Assembly: GCA_964437465.1 (NCBI GenBank) | Contig: CAYTGI010000012.1 | Span: forward strand, 1 to 32,476 | Length of the DNA stretch: 32,476 bases | Source of the DNA: JAGQLF01 sp964437465 | GTDB taxonomy: Bacteria; Patescibacteriota; Dojkabacteria; J137 | Direction of reading: 5' to 3' | In this document: in pieces, positions 13,697 to 21,961 of the stretch | Layout of the letters: every line of letters starts with the position of its first letter | How positions within the stretch are numbered: the stretch's first letter is position 1 | Notes under the pieces: generated by a model | Databases searched by the model: none | The model's input: only the letters and a program-made list of their open reading frames with translations | Told to the model about the DNA's origin: nothing | Translations under genes and position numbers: made by a program

Positions 13697-15271
13697 CTAG
13701 GAGTATCTTTCGTAGCTTCTAGAAACTCGAAGTGAGTTGAATTGTCTAATTGTATCTAATATTACACTTACAATAATTAAGATACTTGTTCCACCAATTC
13801 CAGTAAGGATAAATAGGTTTACTCCTGTTGAATACTCGATAAGATTTCGAGCAACTAATGGAATTAAAGCTATAAGTGCTAAAAAGATTGCACCCATAAA
13901 TCCGATTCTTCCTAGAACAGTCGCAATATATTTTTCAGTTGATTTACCAGGTCTGATTCCTGGAATGAATGCTGAACTTTTTTGAAGATTTTCAGCAGTA
14001 TCTGCAGGCTTCAATGCAATAAATGCATAGAATACTCCAAAAACAACAATCATCACAAAGTATACAATTCCATATAAGATATCCTGACCATTTACAACTC
14101 CATCTACACTTGCAAACAGGAAGCTGTCTCTAATACTGTCAATAAATTGACCAAAGGCAGTTGAAGAATCAGCAGCCTGATCAATAAATGGAAGAATAAG
14201 CTGTGGTACAGATAGTAATGCTGATGCAAAAATTATAGGAAGTACTCCTGTAATTGTTAGTTTTATAGGTAGATGAGAGTCTTGTGATACTGTTGAAGTA
14301 GCTGCTCTTCTTGCATAATGAATCTTAATCTTTCTTAATGATTCATTTGCGTAAACAATTACTACTATCATTAATATAAATCCTATAATGACTGATACCA
14401 GAGAAATTAAAGTCGCATTTGTTAGAACTGAGAAATTACCTTCTAATATACTACTTATAGTTTGTTGAAAATTGAGTTGTGAAAAATCTTGTGCTAGTAA
14501 ATTTGGCAAAGTGGCTAAAATACCTGTCGAGATCATAATTGAAGATCCATTTCCAATTCCATTTTCAGTAATTACTTCTGTCAACCACATTAAGAACATA
14601 GATCCTGCGGTTAGAACTAATGCCATAAAAATAATCTTGGTTACTGATGGCCAGTCTGAACCCATTGCATGGGGAATTAGGAAATCAGGACTTTCTGTAA
14701 TAGTTCCAATATCCACACTTGATAAATCTCTTCTAGATAAGAATAGAAGGTAAACAACTGAGTATAGTGCAGATAAAGGTAAAGTTAAGTACCTTGTATA
14801 TTGATTAATGACCTGCTGACCTCTTGCACCTTCTTTTGATAACTCACTTAATTTCGGTAAAACTGGAGTTACAAGTTGCATAATAATAGATGCATTAATG
14901 TACGCAATAATACCAAGACCTACAATACTTGGAGTTTCTAATGTACTACCTGTAAATACTAGGAATAGATAGTTAGCTTCTGATGCACTAGCATTTTGGA
15001 AATATTGTTCATAAACTCCCATGTCTACTCCAGGTAAAGGAATAGAAGCTAGACCTCTATAAATGACTACAATAAGAAGAGTCACCCCTATTTTCGCCAA
15101 CAAAGATCTGTTCGTTAATATCTCTTTTAATGCAGCAGGGAATCTGTTTAAAGAAAAGAAGTTTTTTCTTTTATTATTGTTTTTCTTTTTTTTACGAGCT
15201 CTTTCTGATCCTTTCGACCCTTTAACACTATCCTGTTTAAATTGTTCGTAGTCTATCTTGTTTTGAATCAT
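13697..15271 (-). CDS. secY: Protein translocase subunit SecY
   Basis: This is the channel subunit of the Sec translocon. About ten membrane segments are visible, with the plug-region motif LPGVD near residue 80 and late signatures such as KSSAFIPGIRPG and the C-terminal SRSYERYS. Its 524 residues exceed the usual 430-440. The extra length is largely an N-terminal cytoplasmic extension of about 45 residues rich in Lys/Arg/Asn (RARKKKKNNNKRK), plus longer periplasm-side loops. It is the last gene of the spc operon here. The adk, map, infA and alpha-operon genes that often follow are absent from this position. Confidence 0.97.
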   Translation of the reverse strand: MIQNKIDYEQFKQDSVKGSKGSERARKKKKNNNKRKNFFSLNRFPAALKEILTNRSLLAKIGVTLLIVVIYRGLASIPLPGVDMGVYEQYFQNASASEANYLFLVFTGSTLETPSIVGLGIIAYINASIIMQLVTPVLPKLSELSKEGARGQQVINQYTRYLTLPLSALYSVVYLLFLSRRDLSSVDIGTITESPDFLIPHAMGSDWPSVTKIIFMALVLTAGSMFLMWLTEVITENGIGNGSSIMISTGILATLPNLLAQDFSQLNFQQTISSILEGNFSVLTNATLISLVSVIIGFILMIVVIVYANESLRKIKIHYARRAATSTVSQDSHLPIKLTITGVLPIIFASALLSVPQLILPFIDQAADSSTAFGQFIDSIRDSFLFASVDGVVNGQDILYGIVYFVMIVVFGVFYAFIALKPADTAENLQKSSAFIPGIRPGKSTEKYIATVLGRIGFMGAIFLALIALIPLVARNLIEYSTGVNLFILTGIGGTSILIIVSVILDTIRQFNSLRVSRSYERYS

Positions 15272-15310
15272 ACAAGGAATCTAAAAAGAGTGAAATATAT
15301 TAATCTGTAA

Positions 15311-15796
15311 TTACTCTGTATAAGTAATTTTGCCACCAGCCATTTCAATAGCCTCTTTCGCTTTCTTTGAAACAGGTAAGTTAACAATATTAATTTCCTT
15401 ATCAATTTCTTTGTCAAAAAGAATTTTTACTTTAACATCTTTATGACTTAATGGTTTAATTAAACCACTTTTAACAAGAGCATCGTAAGTTATCTCTTCT
15501 CCTTTCTTAAATGTACCAGCCAATTCACTAAGGTTAATTGGTACGTTTTTAGTCTTTGTAATTTTGAATAATCTAGTTCTAGTCCTACTTCCTGAAACAT
15601 TTTTTAGTTTAGGTAATCTTTTTGAAAGTGGGTTTTGTCCTCCTTCGAAACCTGGTCTAGGTTTTTTATAACCTGTTCTTGATTTCTGACCTTTTGTACC
15701 TTTTCCTGTTGTATGTCCCCCACGTTTAGATCCTATTCCTCTACCGACTTGAACAGATTTTCTAGTAGTTTTTGGTGAAGGTAATTTTTCTATCAT
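15311..15796 (-). CDS. rplO: 50S ribosomal protein L15
   Basis: The protein has 161 residues (E. coli 144). It has the Gly/Lys/Arg-rich N-terminal tail GRGIGSKRGGHTTGKGTKGQ that threads into 23S rRNA and a globular C-terminal part ending AKEAIEMAGGKITY. It starts one base after the rpsE stop. There is no rpmD (L30), which normally lies between these two genes. It is co-transcribed with secY. Confidence 0.97.
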   Translation of the reverse strand: MIEKLPSPKTTRKSVQVGRGIGSKRGGHTTGKGTKGQKSRTGYKKPRPGFEGGQNPLSKRLPKLKNVSGSRTRTRLFKITKTKNVPINLSELAGTFKKGEEITYDALVKSGLIKPLSHKDVKVKILFDKEIDKEINIVNLPVSKKAKEAIEMAGGKITYTE

Positions 15797-15797
15797 T

Positions 15798-16388
15798 TTA
15801 TTCTCTATTTTCTCTTATATTATTTAATGCTTCCACAGTTGCGTAAGCATTAGAAATCTTATTATTTGTACCCATTATCTTTCCTAGCATGTCCTTAATA
15901 CCAGCGACTTCGGCTACAGCCCTCATTGATGATCCAGCAACAATTCCAGTACCTGGCGATGCTGGTTTTAGCATCACTTTTGCTGCTCCCACTTTATATA
16001 CAATGTCATGAGGAATTGTATTACCTTTCAGGGGTACTTGAATTAGATTCTTTTTTGCATTTGCTACAGCTTTAGACTGAGCACTTCTTACATCAGGTCC
16101 TTTTCCAATCCCAACTCCTACTTTTCCTTCCCTATCTCCAATAACAACGAATACACTTAATCTCATTCTTCTACCACCTTTAAACATTCTAGTAACCCTT
16201 CTAATATTTATAATTTTCGTATCAAAACCATCATCTTCATCTCTTTTTCTTCTATTTTCATTTCTTCTTTTCTTAGGTCTAACTTTAGAAGTATTCCTTA
16301 TTAGATTATGCTCAGTTTTAGATGAAGAAGAATCTTTTTTATCTTCAACTTTTTCCATCTTTTTTCCTTTTATTTTAGTTTCTGCCAT
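15798..16388 (-). CDS. rpsE: 30S ribosomal protein S5
   Basis: The protein has 196 residues (E. coli 167). An N-terminal extension of roughly 50 charged residues precedes the double-stranded-RNA-binding domain (RRVTRMFKGGRRMRLSVFVV...GVGIGKGPDVRSA), which is followed by the S5 C-terminal domain with KPASPGTGIVAGS. S5 shapes the decoding site and the mRNA entry channel. The extension is rich in Lys, Arg and Asp and is probably disordered. Confidence 0.97.
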   Translation of the reverse strand: MAETKIKGKKMEKVEDKKDSSSSKTEHNLIRNTSKVRPKKRRNENRRKRDEDDGFDTKIINIRRVTRMFKGGRRMRLSVFVVIGDREGKVGVGIGKGPDVRSAQSKAVANAKKNLIQVPLKGNTIPHDIVYKVGAAKVMLKPASPGTGIVAGSSMRAVAEVAGIKDMLGKIMGTNNKISNAYATVEALNNIRENRE

Positions 16389-16401
16389 ATTTAATTATTT
16401 A

Positions 16402-16761
16402 TTAGAATTCTAAACCAGCTTTTCTTAGCCCTTCTGCCAGTGCTTTTACTCTTCCATGATATTTATATCCTGATTTGTCAAAAATAACTTTTTCAACTTT
16501 TTGTTTTTTAGCAAGTTTTCCTAGCTCTTCACCAACCTTCTCAGCAATTTCAACTGGTTTTATTTTTTTATTATCAACCTTAAAATCTGAAAATGAAGCT
16601 ATCGTTTTACTATCTTCATCATCAATGATCTGAGCATATATATGCTTATTCGATCTTTGAACACTTACTCTTGGTCTTTCAGAAGTTCCTCTGATCTTGC
16701 TTTTAGCAGATCTCTTTCTTCGTGCAAATTGTTTTCTTTTTAGTTTGATACTTGTATTCAT
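16402..16761 (-). CDS. rplR: 50S ribosomal protein L18
   Basis: The protein has 119 residues, the normal length. It has the 5S-rRNA-binding basic N-terminus (KRKQFARRKRSAKSKI), then RPRVSVQRSNKHIYAQIIDD, and the C-terminal FDKSGYKYHGRVKALAEGLR. It binds 5S rRNA in the central protuberance together with L5. It lies between rplF and rpsE, as in other bacteria. Confidence 0.97.
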   Translation of the reverse strand: MNTSIKLKRKQFARRKRSAKSKIRGTSERPRVSVQRSNKHIYAQIIDDEDSKTIASFSDFKVDNKKIKPVEIAEKVGEELGKLAKKQKVEKVIFDKSGYKYHGRVKALAEGLRKAGLEF

Positions 16762-16762
16762 A

Positions 16763-17320
16763 TTATGCTGCTACAGTTTTTGCTGATTTTCTCTTAATTA
16801 TTTCATCAGCATATTTAATTCCTTTACCTTTATATGGTTCAGGTTTTCTAAATGCTCTAATTTTTGCTGCAATTTCCCCAACTTTTTGTTTGTCTGCTCC
16901 CTCTACCTTAACTTTAGTTTGCTCGTCTACAGTTACAGTAATCCCTTCTGGTGGTTCTAACTCAATTTTGTGTGAGTACCCAAGAGAGAAAACAACCTTA
17001 CTTCCTTGCATTTCTGCTCTATAACCAATACCGACAATCTCTAGTTCTTTTGAGTAACCTTCTGTTACCCCTGTAATCATGTTTTGAATTAATGATCTAT
17101 AAAGACCATGATTAGACTTAATCTGCTTAGATTCATTAGCTCTTGTTAAAACAACTTCGTTCTCCTTAATCTCAACAGTAACTCCTCTTCTTAAAGATTC
17201 AGACAAAGTACCTTTAGGTCCTGTTACTTCAACATCAATATATCCAAAATCACCACCGTCATTTATATTTACAGTGACTCCTTCAGGGATTTGTATTGGC
17301 TGTGTTCCTATTCTACTCAT
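16763..17320 (-). CDS. rplF: 50S ribosomal protein L6
   Basis: The protein has 185 residues with the two-fold repeated L6 domain. It starts MSRIGTQPIQIPEGVTV. The family signature KPEPYKGKGIKYADEII lies near the C-terminus, followed by a short basic tail. It sits near the GTPase-associated centre, where elongation factors dock. It ends one base before the rplR start. Confidence 0.97.
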   Translation of the reverse strand: MSRIGTQPIQIPEGVTVNINDGGDFGYIDVEVTGPKGTLSESLRRGVTVEIKENEVVLTRANESKQIKSNHGLYRSLIQNMITGVTEGYSKELEIVGIGYRAEMQGSKVVFSLGYSHKIELEPPEGITVTVDEQTKVKVEGADKQKVGEIAAKIRAFRKPEPYKGKGIKYADEIIKRKSAKTVAA

Positions 17321-17328
17321 CTCGCTTA

Positions 17329-17721
17329 TTAGTAAATTTCACAAATATACTCTCCACCAATTTTTTGTTTAATTGCATTGTTACCTGTCATAACACCTCT
17401 AGGGGTTGAGAAAATTGATAATCCCATCCCGTTCTTTATTGGCTTAATCTCTCTGTAACCTCTGTACTTTCTTATTCCAGGTTTTGATACTCTCTTTAAT
17501 TCTTTAATAGTTGGCTCTTCATTTACATACCGAAGTTTAATTTCAATAATATCTTGGATATTATCTTTCTTAACCTCAAAGTCACTTATAAACTTCTCTT
17601 CTTTTAAAATCTCTGCAATAGATACCAACATCTTTGTTGCAGGAATTTCAACTGATTCTTTTTTTCTTAATTGAGCATTTCTAATTCTTGTTAGAAAATC
17701 TCCGATTGGATCATTAACCAT
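17329..17721 (-). CDS. rpsH: 30S ribosomal protein S8
   Basis: The protein has 130 residues, the normal length. The N-terminal DPIGDFLTRIRNA and the C-terminal STPRGVMTGNNAIKQKIGG are family signatures. S8 is a primary binder of the 16S rRNA central domain and in E. coli represses the spc operon by binding its mRNA. No such site was identified here. Confidence 0.97.
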   Translation of the reverse strand: MVNDPIGDFLTRIRNAQLRKKESVEIPATKMLVSIAEILKEEKFISDFEVKKDNIQDIIEIKLRYVNEEPTIKELKRVSKPGIRKYRGYREIKPIKNGMGLSIFSTPRGVMTGNNAIKQKIGGEYICEIY

Positions 17722-17732
17722 AATTTATATAT

Positions 17733-18002
17733 TTACCAACTAATTTTTTTAACACCAGGTAGTTCCCCTCTAAGTGCATGTTCTCTAAGAGCTGTTCTGC
17801 TCATTTTGAATCTTCTAATGTAACCTCTTGGTCTTCCTGTTACAGCACACCTGTTTCTAAGTCTTGTTGGTGAAGCATTTCTTGGAAGTTTTCTTAGACC
17901 TTCAGTATCACCAGCTTCAATAAGCCTTGATCTTTTCTCAGCATATCTATCTACTAATTCTTGTCTCTTTTTTTGTTTTGCAATTGCTGCTTTGCTTGCC
18001 AT
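17733..18002 (-). CDS. rpsN: 30S ribosomal protein S14, zinc-free long form
   Basis: The protein has 89 residues and is of the longer E. coli-like type. The zinc ribbon CxxC...CxxC of the 61-residue form is absent, with only a single NRCAVTGRPRG Cys. The C-terminal FKMSRTALREHALRGELPGV is conserved. S14 belongs to the 30S head. Confidence 0.97.
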   Translation of the reverse strand: MASKAAIAKQKKRQELVDRYAEKRSRLIEAGDTEGLRKLPRNASPTRLRNRCAVTGRPRGYIRRFKMSRTALREHALRGELPGVKKISW

Positions 18003-18065
18003 ATTTCTTTATACTGTAAGTATTTTATCGCTTTTGATTATACCTTAAATATTTAAAACTTTAAA

Positions 18066-18656
18066 TCATTTACTTGTTACTTCTGCATTTTTTTCAGCAT
18101 CAATATTCTCTCTTCTCTTTTTAAAAGGCATTCCAAGCTCTTTTAGTAATTGATAGGATTGTTCTTTTTCCTTTGTATTAGTAACTATAACTACCTGTAA
18201 AGATCTTATTTTTGCCAATTTAGATGTATCAATTTCTGGAAAAATTGTATGTTCTTGAATTCCTAATGTATAGTTACCTTCTGGATCAAAAGAGTTATTT
18301 GGAATTCCTCTAAAGTCCTTAACTCTGGGTAGAGCAATATTAATAAGTTTATTCAAGAAGTTCCACATCATTTCTCCTCTTAGAGTTACTTTAATTCCAT
18401 TTGGCATACCTTCTCTAAGCTTAAAGTTAGAAATCGCCACCTTCGAATAAGTAATTATAGGCTTTTGACCAGTTATCTGAGCAATAGTTTCTACCATCTC
18501 TTCTACAACTGAAGAGTTATTTTTATATTCATTTCCTATGCCAGCATTAACTACTATCTTTTCTAAATTAGGAACAGCCATATCGTTTTTAATATCGAAC
18601 TTTTTCTTAAGCACTTTTTTTACTTCTTTTTGGTATTTTTCTTTTAATTGATCCAT
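18066..18656 (-). CDS. rplE: 50S ribosomal protein L5
   Basis: The protein has 196 residues (usual about 180). VPNLEKIVVNAGIG near the start, GEMMWNFLNKLINIALPRVKDF in the middle, and GNYTLGIQEHTIFPEID are typical. A 15-residue charged tail is extra. L5 binds 5S rRNA with L18 and contacts the P-site tRNA. Its stop is separated from rpsN by a 63-bp AT-rich gap in which I see nothing specific. Confidence 0.97.
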   Translation of the reverse strand: MDQLKEKYQKEVKKVLKKKFDIKNDMAVPNLEKIVVNAGIGNEYKNNSSVVEEMVETIAQITGQKPIITYSKVAISNFKLREGMPNGIKVTLRGEMMWNFLNKLINIALPRVKDFRGIPNNSFDPEGNYTLGIQEHTIFPEIDTSKLAKIRSLQVVIVTNTKEKEQSYQLLKELGMPFKKRRENIDAEKNAEVTSK

Positions 18657-18657
18657 C

Positions 18658-18987
18658 TTATTTTATTTCTTTTCCTGATTTTTTAGATACACGTACTTTT
18701 TTATTTGTTTTCTCTTCAATATTGTAACCAACTCTTGTTGGTTTGTTACCTTCAACTATCATTACATTAGATATATCAATTGGTCTTTCAAATTCAATAA
18801 TCCCTCCCGGAATATTAAAAGTTGGATTAGGCTTTTGATTTTTCTTTACAATATTAGCACCCTTAACAACAATTCTTACATTTTTGTTTTCTCCTTTCTT
18901 AGGATAGATAACCTGTAAAACCTCCCCAGTTTTTCCAGCATCTTTTCCTCTCATTACTTGTACTTTGTCTCCTTTCTTTATTTTCAT
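18658..18987 (-). CDS. rplX: 50S ribosomal protein L24
   Basis: The protein has 109 residues. The N-terminal KOW motif KKGDKVQVMRGKDAGKTGEV is followed by the family's GGIIEFERPIDISNVM. It is an assembly initiator that binds the 5' part of 23S rRNA. It lies one base upstream of rplE. Upstream is a 73-bp spacer containing the repeat-like words AGTTACTAGTTGCGAGCTTCGAGTT (plus strand about 19002-19026). Confidence 0.97.
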   Translation of the reverse strand: MKIKKGDKVQVMRGKDAGKTGEVLQVIYPKKGENKNVRIVVKGANIVKKNQKPNPTFNIPGGIIEFERPIDISNVMIVEGNKPTRVGYNIEEKTNKKVRVSKKSGKEIK

Positions 18988-19060
18988 AATTTAAGTTTTT
19001 TAGTTACTAGTTGCGAGCTTCGAGTTAATTATATTATCGTTATCAGTAATTGATAATTAT

Positions 19061-19444
19061 TTACAACACTTCTGGTGCTAATGAAATAACTTTATTAAAA
19101 CCTCTATCTTTTAGCTCTCTTGCTACAGGTCCAAAAATTCTAGTTCCTCTTGGTTCCTTAGTCTCTTTATTAATTATTGCTGCCGCATTTTCATCAAATC
19201 TAATGTAAGAACCGTCTCTTCTCTTGAATTCTTTACTTGCTCTTACAATTACAGCGTGAACAACATCTCCTTTTTTATAATTACTGTTTGGTATTGCCTT
19301 TTTTACACTCGCGCTTACTATATCTCCAATAGCTCCAAAAGATTGAAATGATCTACCTTTTTTATTACCAAGCACTTGAATAACTTGAAGTTCCCTTGCT
19401 CCGCTGTTATCCGCTACTTTTAGTCTACTTAGTTTCTGTACCAT
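19061..19444 (-). CDS. rplN: 50S ribosomal protein L14
   Basis: The protein has 127 residues (usual 122). The start LSRLKVADNSGARELQVI and the central GDIVSASVKKAIPN...KKGDVVHAVIVR are typical. L14 lies at the subunit interface and contacts 16S rRNA and L19. It is separated by one base from rpsQ. Confidence 0.97.
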   Translation of the reverse strand: MVQKLSRLKVADNSGARELQVIQVLGNKKGRSFQSFGAIGDIVSASVKKAIPNSNYKKGDVVHAVIVRASKEFKRRDGSYIRFDENAAAIINKETKEPRGTRIFGPVARELKDRGFNKVISLAPEVL

Positions 19445-19445
19445 T

Positions 19446-19718
19446 TTATTTAGATTCTTGTTTGTTAATTATTTCCCATGTTTTTCTTTTAGAAATTGGC
19501 TTTACTTCTCCTATTGTAACAATATCACCTATATTTATATCAGTATTAGTATTATGCGCAATATATGCTTTATGCTTTTTAATTATTTTCCCGTATTTAG
19601 GGTGAGGGTATTTTCTCTCAACTCTAACTTTTACAGTTTTATCATCAATAATATTAGTCACAGAACCTTCGATTATTCTTCTTAACTTTACTTTTTCTTC
19701 AGTTTTTTTATCTGCCAT
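19446..19718 (-). CDS. rpsQ: 30S ribosomal protein S17
   Basis: The protein has 90 residues with an OB fold. The core VTNIIDDKTVKVRVERKYPHPKYGK and GDIVTIGEVKPISKRKTW is typical of the family. S17 is a primary assembly protein of the 30S body. Two bases separate it from rpmC. Confidence 0.97.
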   Translation of the reverse strand: MADKKTEEKVKLRRIIEGSVTNIIDDKTVKVRVERKYPHPKYGKIIKKHKAYIAHNTNTDINIGDIVTIGEVKPISKRKTWEIINKQESK

Positions 19719-19720
19719 AA

Positions 19721-19909
19721 TTATTTATTATTTTCTTCAGATTTTAATCTAGCTATATATTTTTTTATTTTTTTTATTTTAGAAGTATCAGTATCCTCAC
19801 CTGATTTGATTGCTAAAACAATCTTTTGTAATTCTATTTTTGCCTCAGCAATGCTCAATCCATCAAAACTTGTTTTCTTCTTTTTTGAATCTTTCTTTTT
19901 TTCAGCCAT
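19721..19909 (-). CDS. rpmC: 50S ribosomal protein L29
   Basis: The protein has 62 residues: a Lys-rich N-terminal extension (KKKDSKKKKTS) followed by the two-helix L29 core ending IKKYIARLKSEE. The sequence is divergent, and its place between rplP and rpsQ is strong support. L29 lies at the peptide exit and helps dock SRP and trigger factor. Its ATG shares one base with the rplP stop (TAATG). Confidence 0.9.
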   Translation of the reverse strand: MAEKKKDSKKKKTSFDGLSIAEAKIELQKIVLAIKSGEDTDTSKIKKIKKYIARLKSEENNK

Positions 19910-20313
19910 TATTTTTGTACTACTCTCACTTTAATTGGTAATTTTTGAGCTGCTAATCTTAGCGCTTCTCTAGCCATTTCATCAGTTAAGCCACCTACTT
20001 CGAAAACTATTCTTCCAGGTTTAATCACCGCAACATAGCCCTCTACGTTACCTTTTCCACCTCCTCTTTTTACTTCTGAACTTATAGAAGTGTATGGCTT
20101 ATGAGGAAAAACCATTAACCACGTTTTACCTTTTCTATTTGTATGTCTTACGATGGCTTTTCTAGCTGCTTCGATCTGTCTACCATCAATCCAACCTCTT
20201 TCTAATGCTTGTAGACCATAATCTCCAAAGGCAATTTTATTTCCTCTTTGAGCAGTTCCTCTCATCTTTCCTCTGAATTCTTTTTTATACTTTCTTTTCT
20301 TTGGTTGTAACAT
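19909..20313 (-). CDS. rplP: 50S ribosomal protein L16
   Basis: The protein has 134 residues. It begins MLQPKKRKYKKEFRG, with AFGDYGLQALERGWIDGRQIEAARKAI in two parts and VKRGGGKGNVEGYVAVIKPGRI later. L16 organises the A-site region of the large subunit. Stop and start overlap with rpmC by one base. Confidence 0.97.
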   Translation of the reverse strand: MLQPKKRKYKKEFRGKMRGTAQRGNKIAFGDYGLQALERGWIDGRQIEAARKAIVRHTNRKGKTWLMVFPHKPYTSISSEVKRGGGKGNVEGYVAVIKPGRIVFEVGGLTDEMAREALRLAAQKLPIKVRVVQK

Positions 20314-20315
20314 TT

Positions 20316-20972
20316 TTAATCTATATCGTAACCTAATTTTTCTCCTTTATTAATCCAAACTTTAATTCCATGCTTTCCAGCTCCTGGAACTTGAGCTTCA
20401 GTAAATGCATAATCTAGATCGTTTCTTAATGTATGTCTAGGAACAACTCCTTTATTTACTTTTTCAACTCTAGCCATTTCAGCACCTCTTATTCTTCCAC
20501 CTATCCATACAGCAATTCCTTTTACATCTCTGTTCTCCATTGCTGCTTGAACTGCTTTTTCAGCTGCAATCTTTGGATTTATTCTTCTCTCACATTGAAA
20601 TGCTATATTCTCAGCAACCAATTTAGCTACAGCCTCAGGATTTCTTACCTCAAAGATCTTAGGTTCAACCTCTGTTTTTGCTATTTTCTCAAGATCTTTC
20701 TTCAAATCAGCTATAGCTGAACCTCCTTTTCCAATAACAACACCAGGTCTCGCTACATTGATCTCTACCAATATTTTATTGATGGATCTTTTAATAATAA
20801 CTTCAGCAACACCTGCATTCTTCAATTTTTCATTAATGACTTTTCTCAGCTCTTTGTCCACTAAGAATGTGTCAGCATAGTTTTTTTTATCAGCATACCA
20901 TCTAGATTTCCAACTCTTGTTTATTCCGAGCCTAAAACCTGTTGGATGTACTTTGTGTGCTCCTCGAGCCAT
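20316..20972 (-). CDS. rpsC: 30S ribosomal protein S3
   Basis: The protein has 218 residues. An N-terminal KH domain carries GVVIGKGGSAIADLKKDLEK. The C-terminal domain carries GIAVWIGGRIRGAEMAR and VPRHTLRNDLDYAF. S3 forms part of the mRNA entry tunnel and helicase centre. It is unusual only in that a 166-bp gap separates it from rplV. Confidence 0.97.
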   Translation of the reverse strand: MARGAHKVHPTGFRLGINKSWKSRWYADKKNYADTFLVDKELRKVINEKLKNAGVAEVIIKRSINKILVEINVARPGVVIGKGGSAIADLKKDLEKIAKTEVEPKIFEVRNPEAVAKLVAENIAFQCERRINPKIAAEKAVQAAMENRDVKGIAVWIGGRIRGAEMARVEKVNKGVVPRHTLRNDLDYAFTEAQVPGAGKHGIKVWINKGEKLGYDID

Positions 20973-21138
20973 AAATTACGCTTTATGCTTTTAGCCTTAA
21001 GCTATAAGCAATTAAAAAATAAATTTTTTCTACGGTTAACTTTAGCAAATATCAATTATTATATTTGTCTAAAGCTTATGGCATATAGCCTACCGCTTTT
21101 CGTTGTCAATTATATCAAAAAAGTTCTAAATCTCTAAG
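20973..21138. repeat. Repeat-bearing spacer between rplV and rpsC
   Basis: This 166-bp gap sits inside an otherwise gapless operon. It contains GCTTTATGCTTTTAGCCTTAAGCTATAAGC-type words on the left and AAAGCTTATGGCATATAGCC on the right. Bases 20993-21011, read on the minus strand, match 22836-22854 on the plus strand at 16 of 19 positions. I see no gene here. Confidence 0.7.
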
Positions 21139-21642
21139 CTACTTAGTAGCTTTCGCTGACTTTTCTACAGTTTCTTTAGCTTTAGTCTCTTTTTTTGATG
21201 ATTTTGTTTTAGAATTCTCTTCTTTTTTATTCTCTGTCTTAGCTTTTGGTGTTTTTTTCCCGGCATCTTTTTTATTTTCTTTTTCACCTTTATCCTCTGC
21301 ACCCTTTTCTACAAGTTCTACACTAATGTTACAAAAATGCTTCTGAATAACACTCGCCATTCCTCTTGACTTAGGCTTAATTCTTCTTAATCTCATTGAC
21401 TCTCCAACCTGAATCTTATCAATCTTTAATTTCTCTGGATCCATATTATAATTATGAACAGCATTTGCCTTCGCGCTATGGACAACTTTATATACATCCG
21501 CTGCTGCTTTTTTAGGCATGTATTCAAGTATAGCTAAAGCTTCTTCGACCATCATACCTCTAACAACATCGGCAGGAATTCTTGCTTTTCTTGCAGATCC
21601 TCTAACTCTATTTGCTTTTGCGATTACTCTATTTTTATTCAT
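21139..21642 (-). CDS. rplV: 50S ribosomal protein L22 with long charged tail
   Basis: The protein has 167 residues (usual 110). The L22 core contains ARKARIPADVVRGMMVEEAL, the hairpin region and RIKPKSRGMASVIQKHFCNISV. After about residue 113 comes a Lys/Glu/Thr/Ala-rich low-complexity tail of about 55 residues, probably disordered and surface exposed. L22 lines the nascent-peptide tunnel. Confidence 0.97.
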   Translation of the reverse strand: MNKNRVIAKANRVRGSARKARIPADVVRGMMVEEALAILEYMPKKAAADVYKVVHSAKANAVHNYNMDPEKLKIDKIQVGESMRLRRIKPKSRGMASVIQKHFCNISVELVEKGAEDKGEKENKKDAGKKTPKAKTENKKEENSKTKSSKKETKAKETVEKSAKATK

Positions 21643-21657
21643 AATATTATTTTAAAT

Positions 21658-21960
21658 TTATGCCGAGCTTCCTGTTGAACCAGTAGCTTTAGCAATTTTT
21701 CCTTTTTTACTATGTCCAGTAAATTTTCTAGTAGGAGCAAATTCACCAAGTTTATGACCTACCATAGATTCTGTAACAAACACTTTAACAAACCATCTCC
21801 CATTATGTACTTCAAAAGTCACACCCACCATTTCAGGAGTGATTGTTGAATTTCTTCTCCATGTTTTAATCGCTTTATTATTACCTTCGTTTTTTTGTTT
21901 TATAACCTTTTCTAATAATTTTGCATCTACAAAAGGTCCTTTTTTTGCACTTCTTGCCAT
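21658..21960 (-). CDS. rpsS: 30S ribosomal protein S19
   Basis: The protein has 100 residues. It has MARSAKKGPFVDAKLLEKV at the start and TWRRNSTITPEMVGVTFEVHNG and MVGHKLGEFAPTRKFTGH later. It lies in the 30S head next to S13. It ends with a short Lys/Ala/Ser tail. Nothing unusual. Confidence 0.97.
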   Translation of the reverse strand: MARSAKKGPFVDAKLLEKVIKQKNEGNNKAIKTWRRNSTITPEMVGVTFEVHNGRWFVKVFVTESMVGHKLGEFAPTRKFTGHSKKGKIAKATGSTGSSA

Positions 21961-21961
21961 T

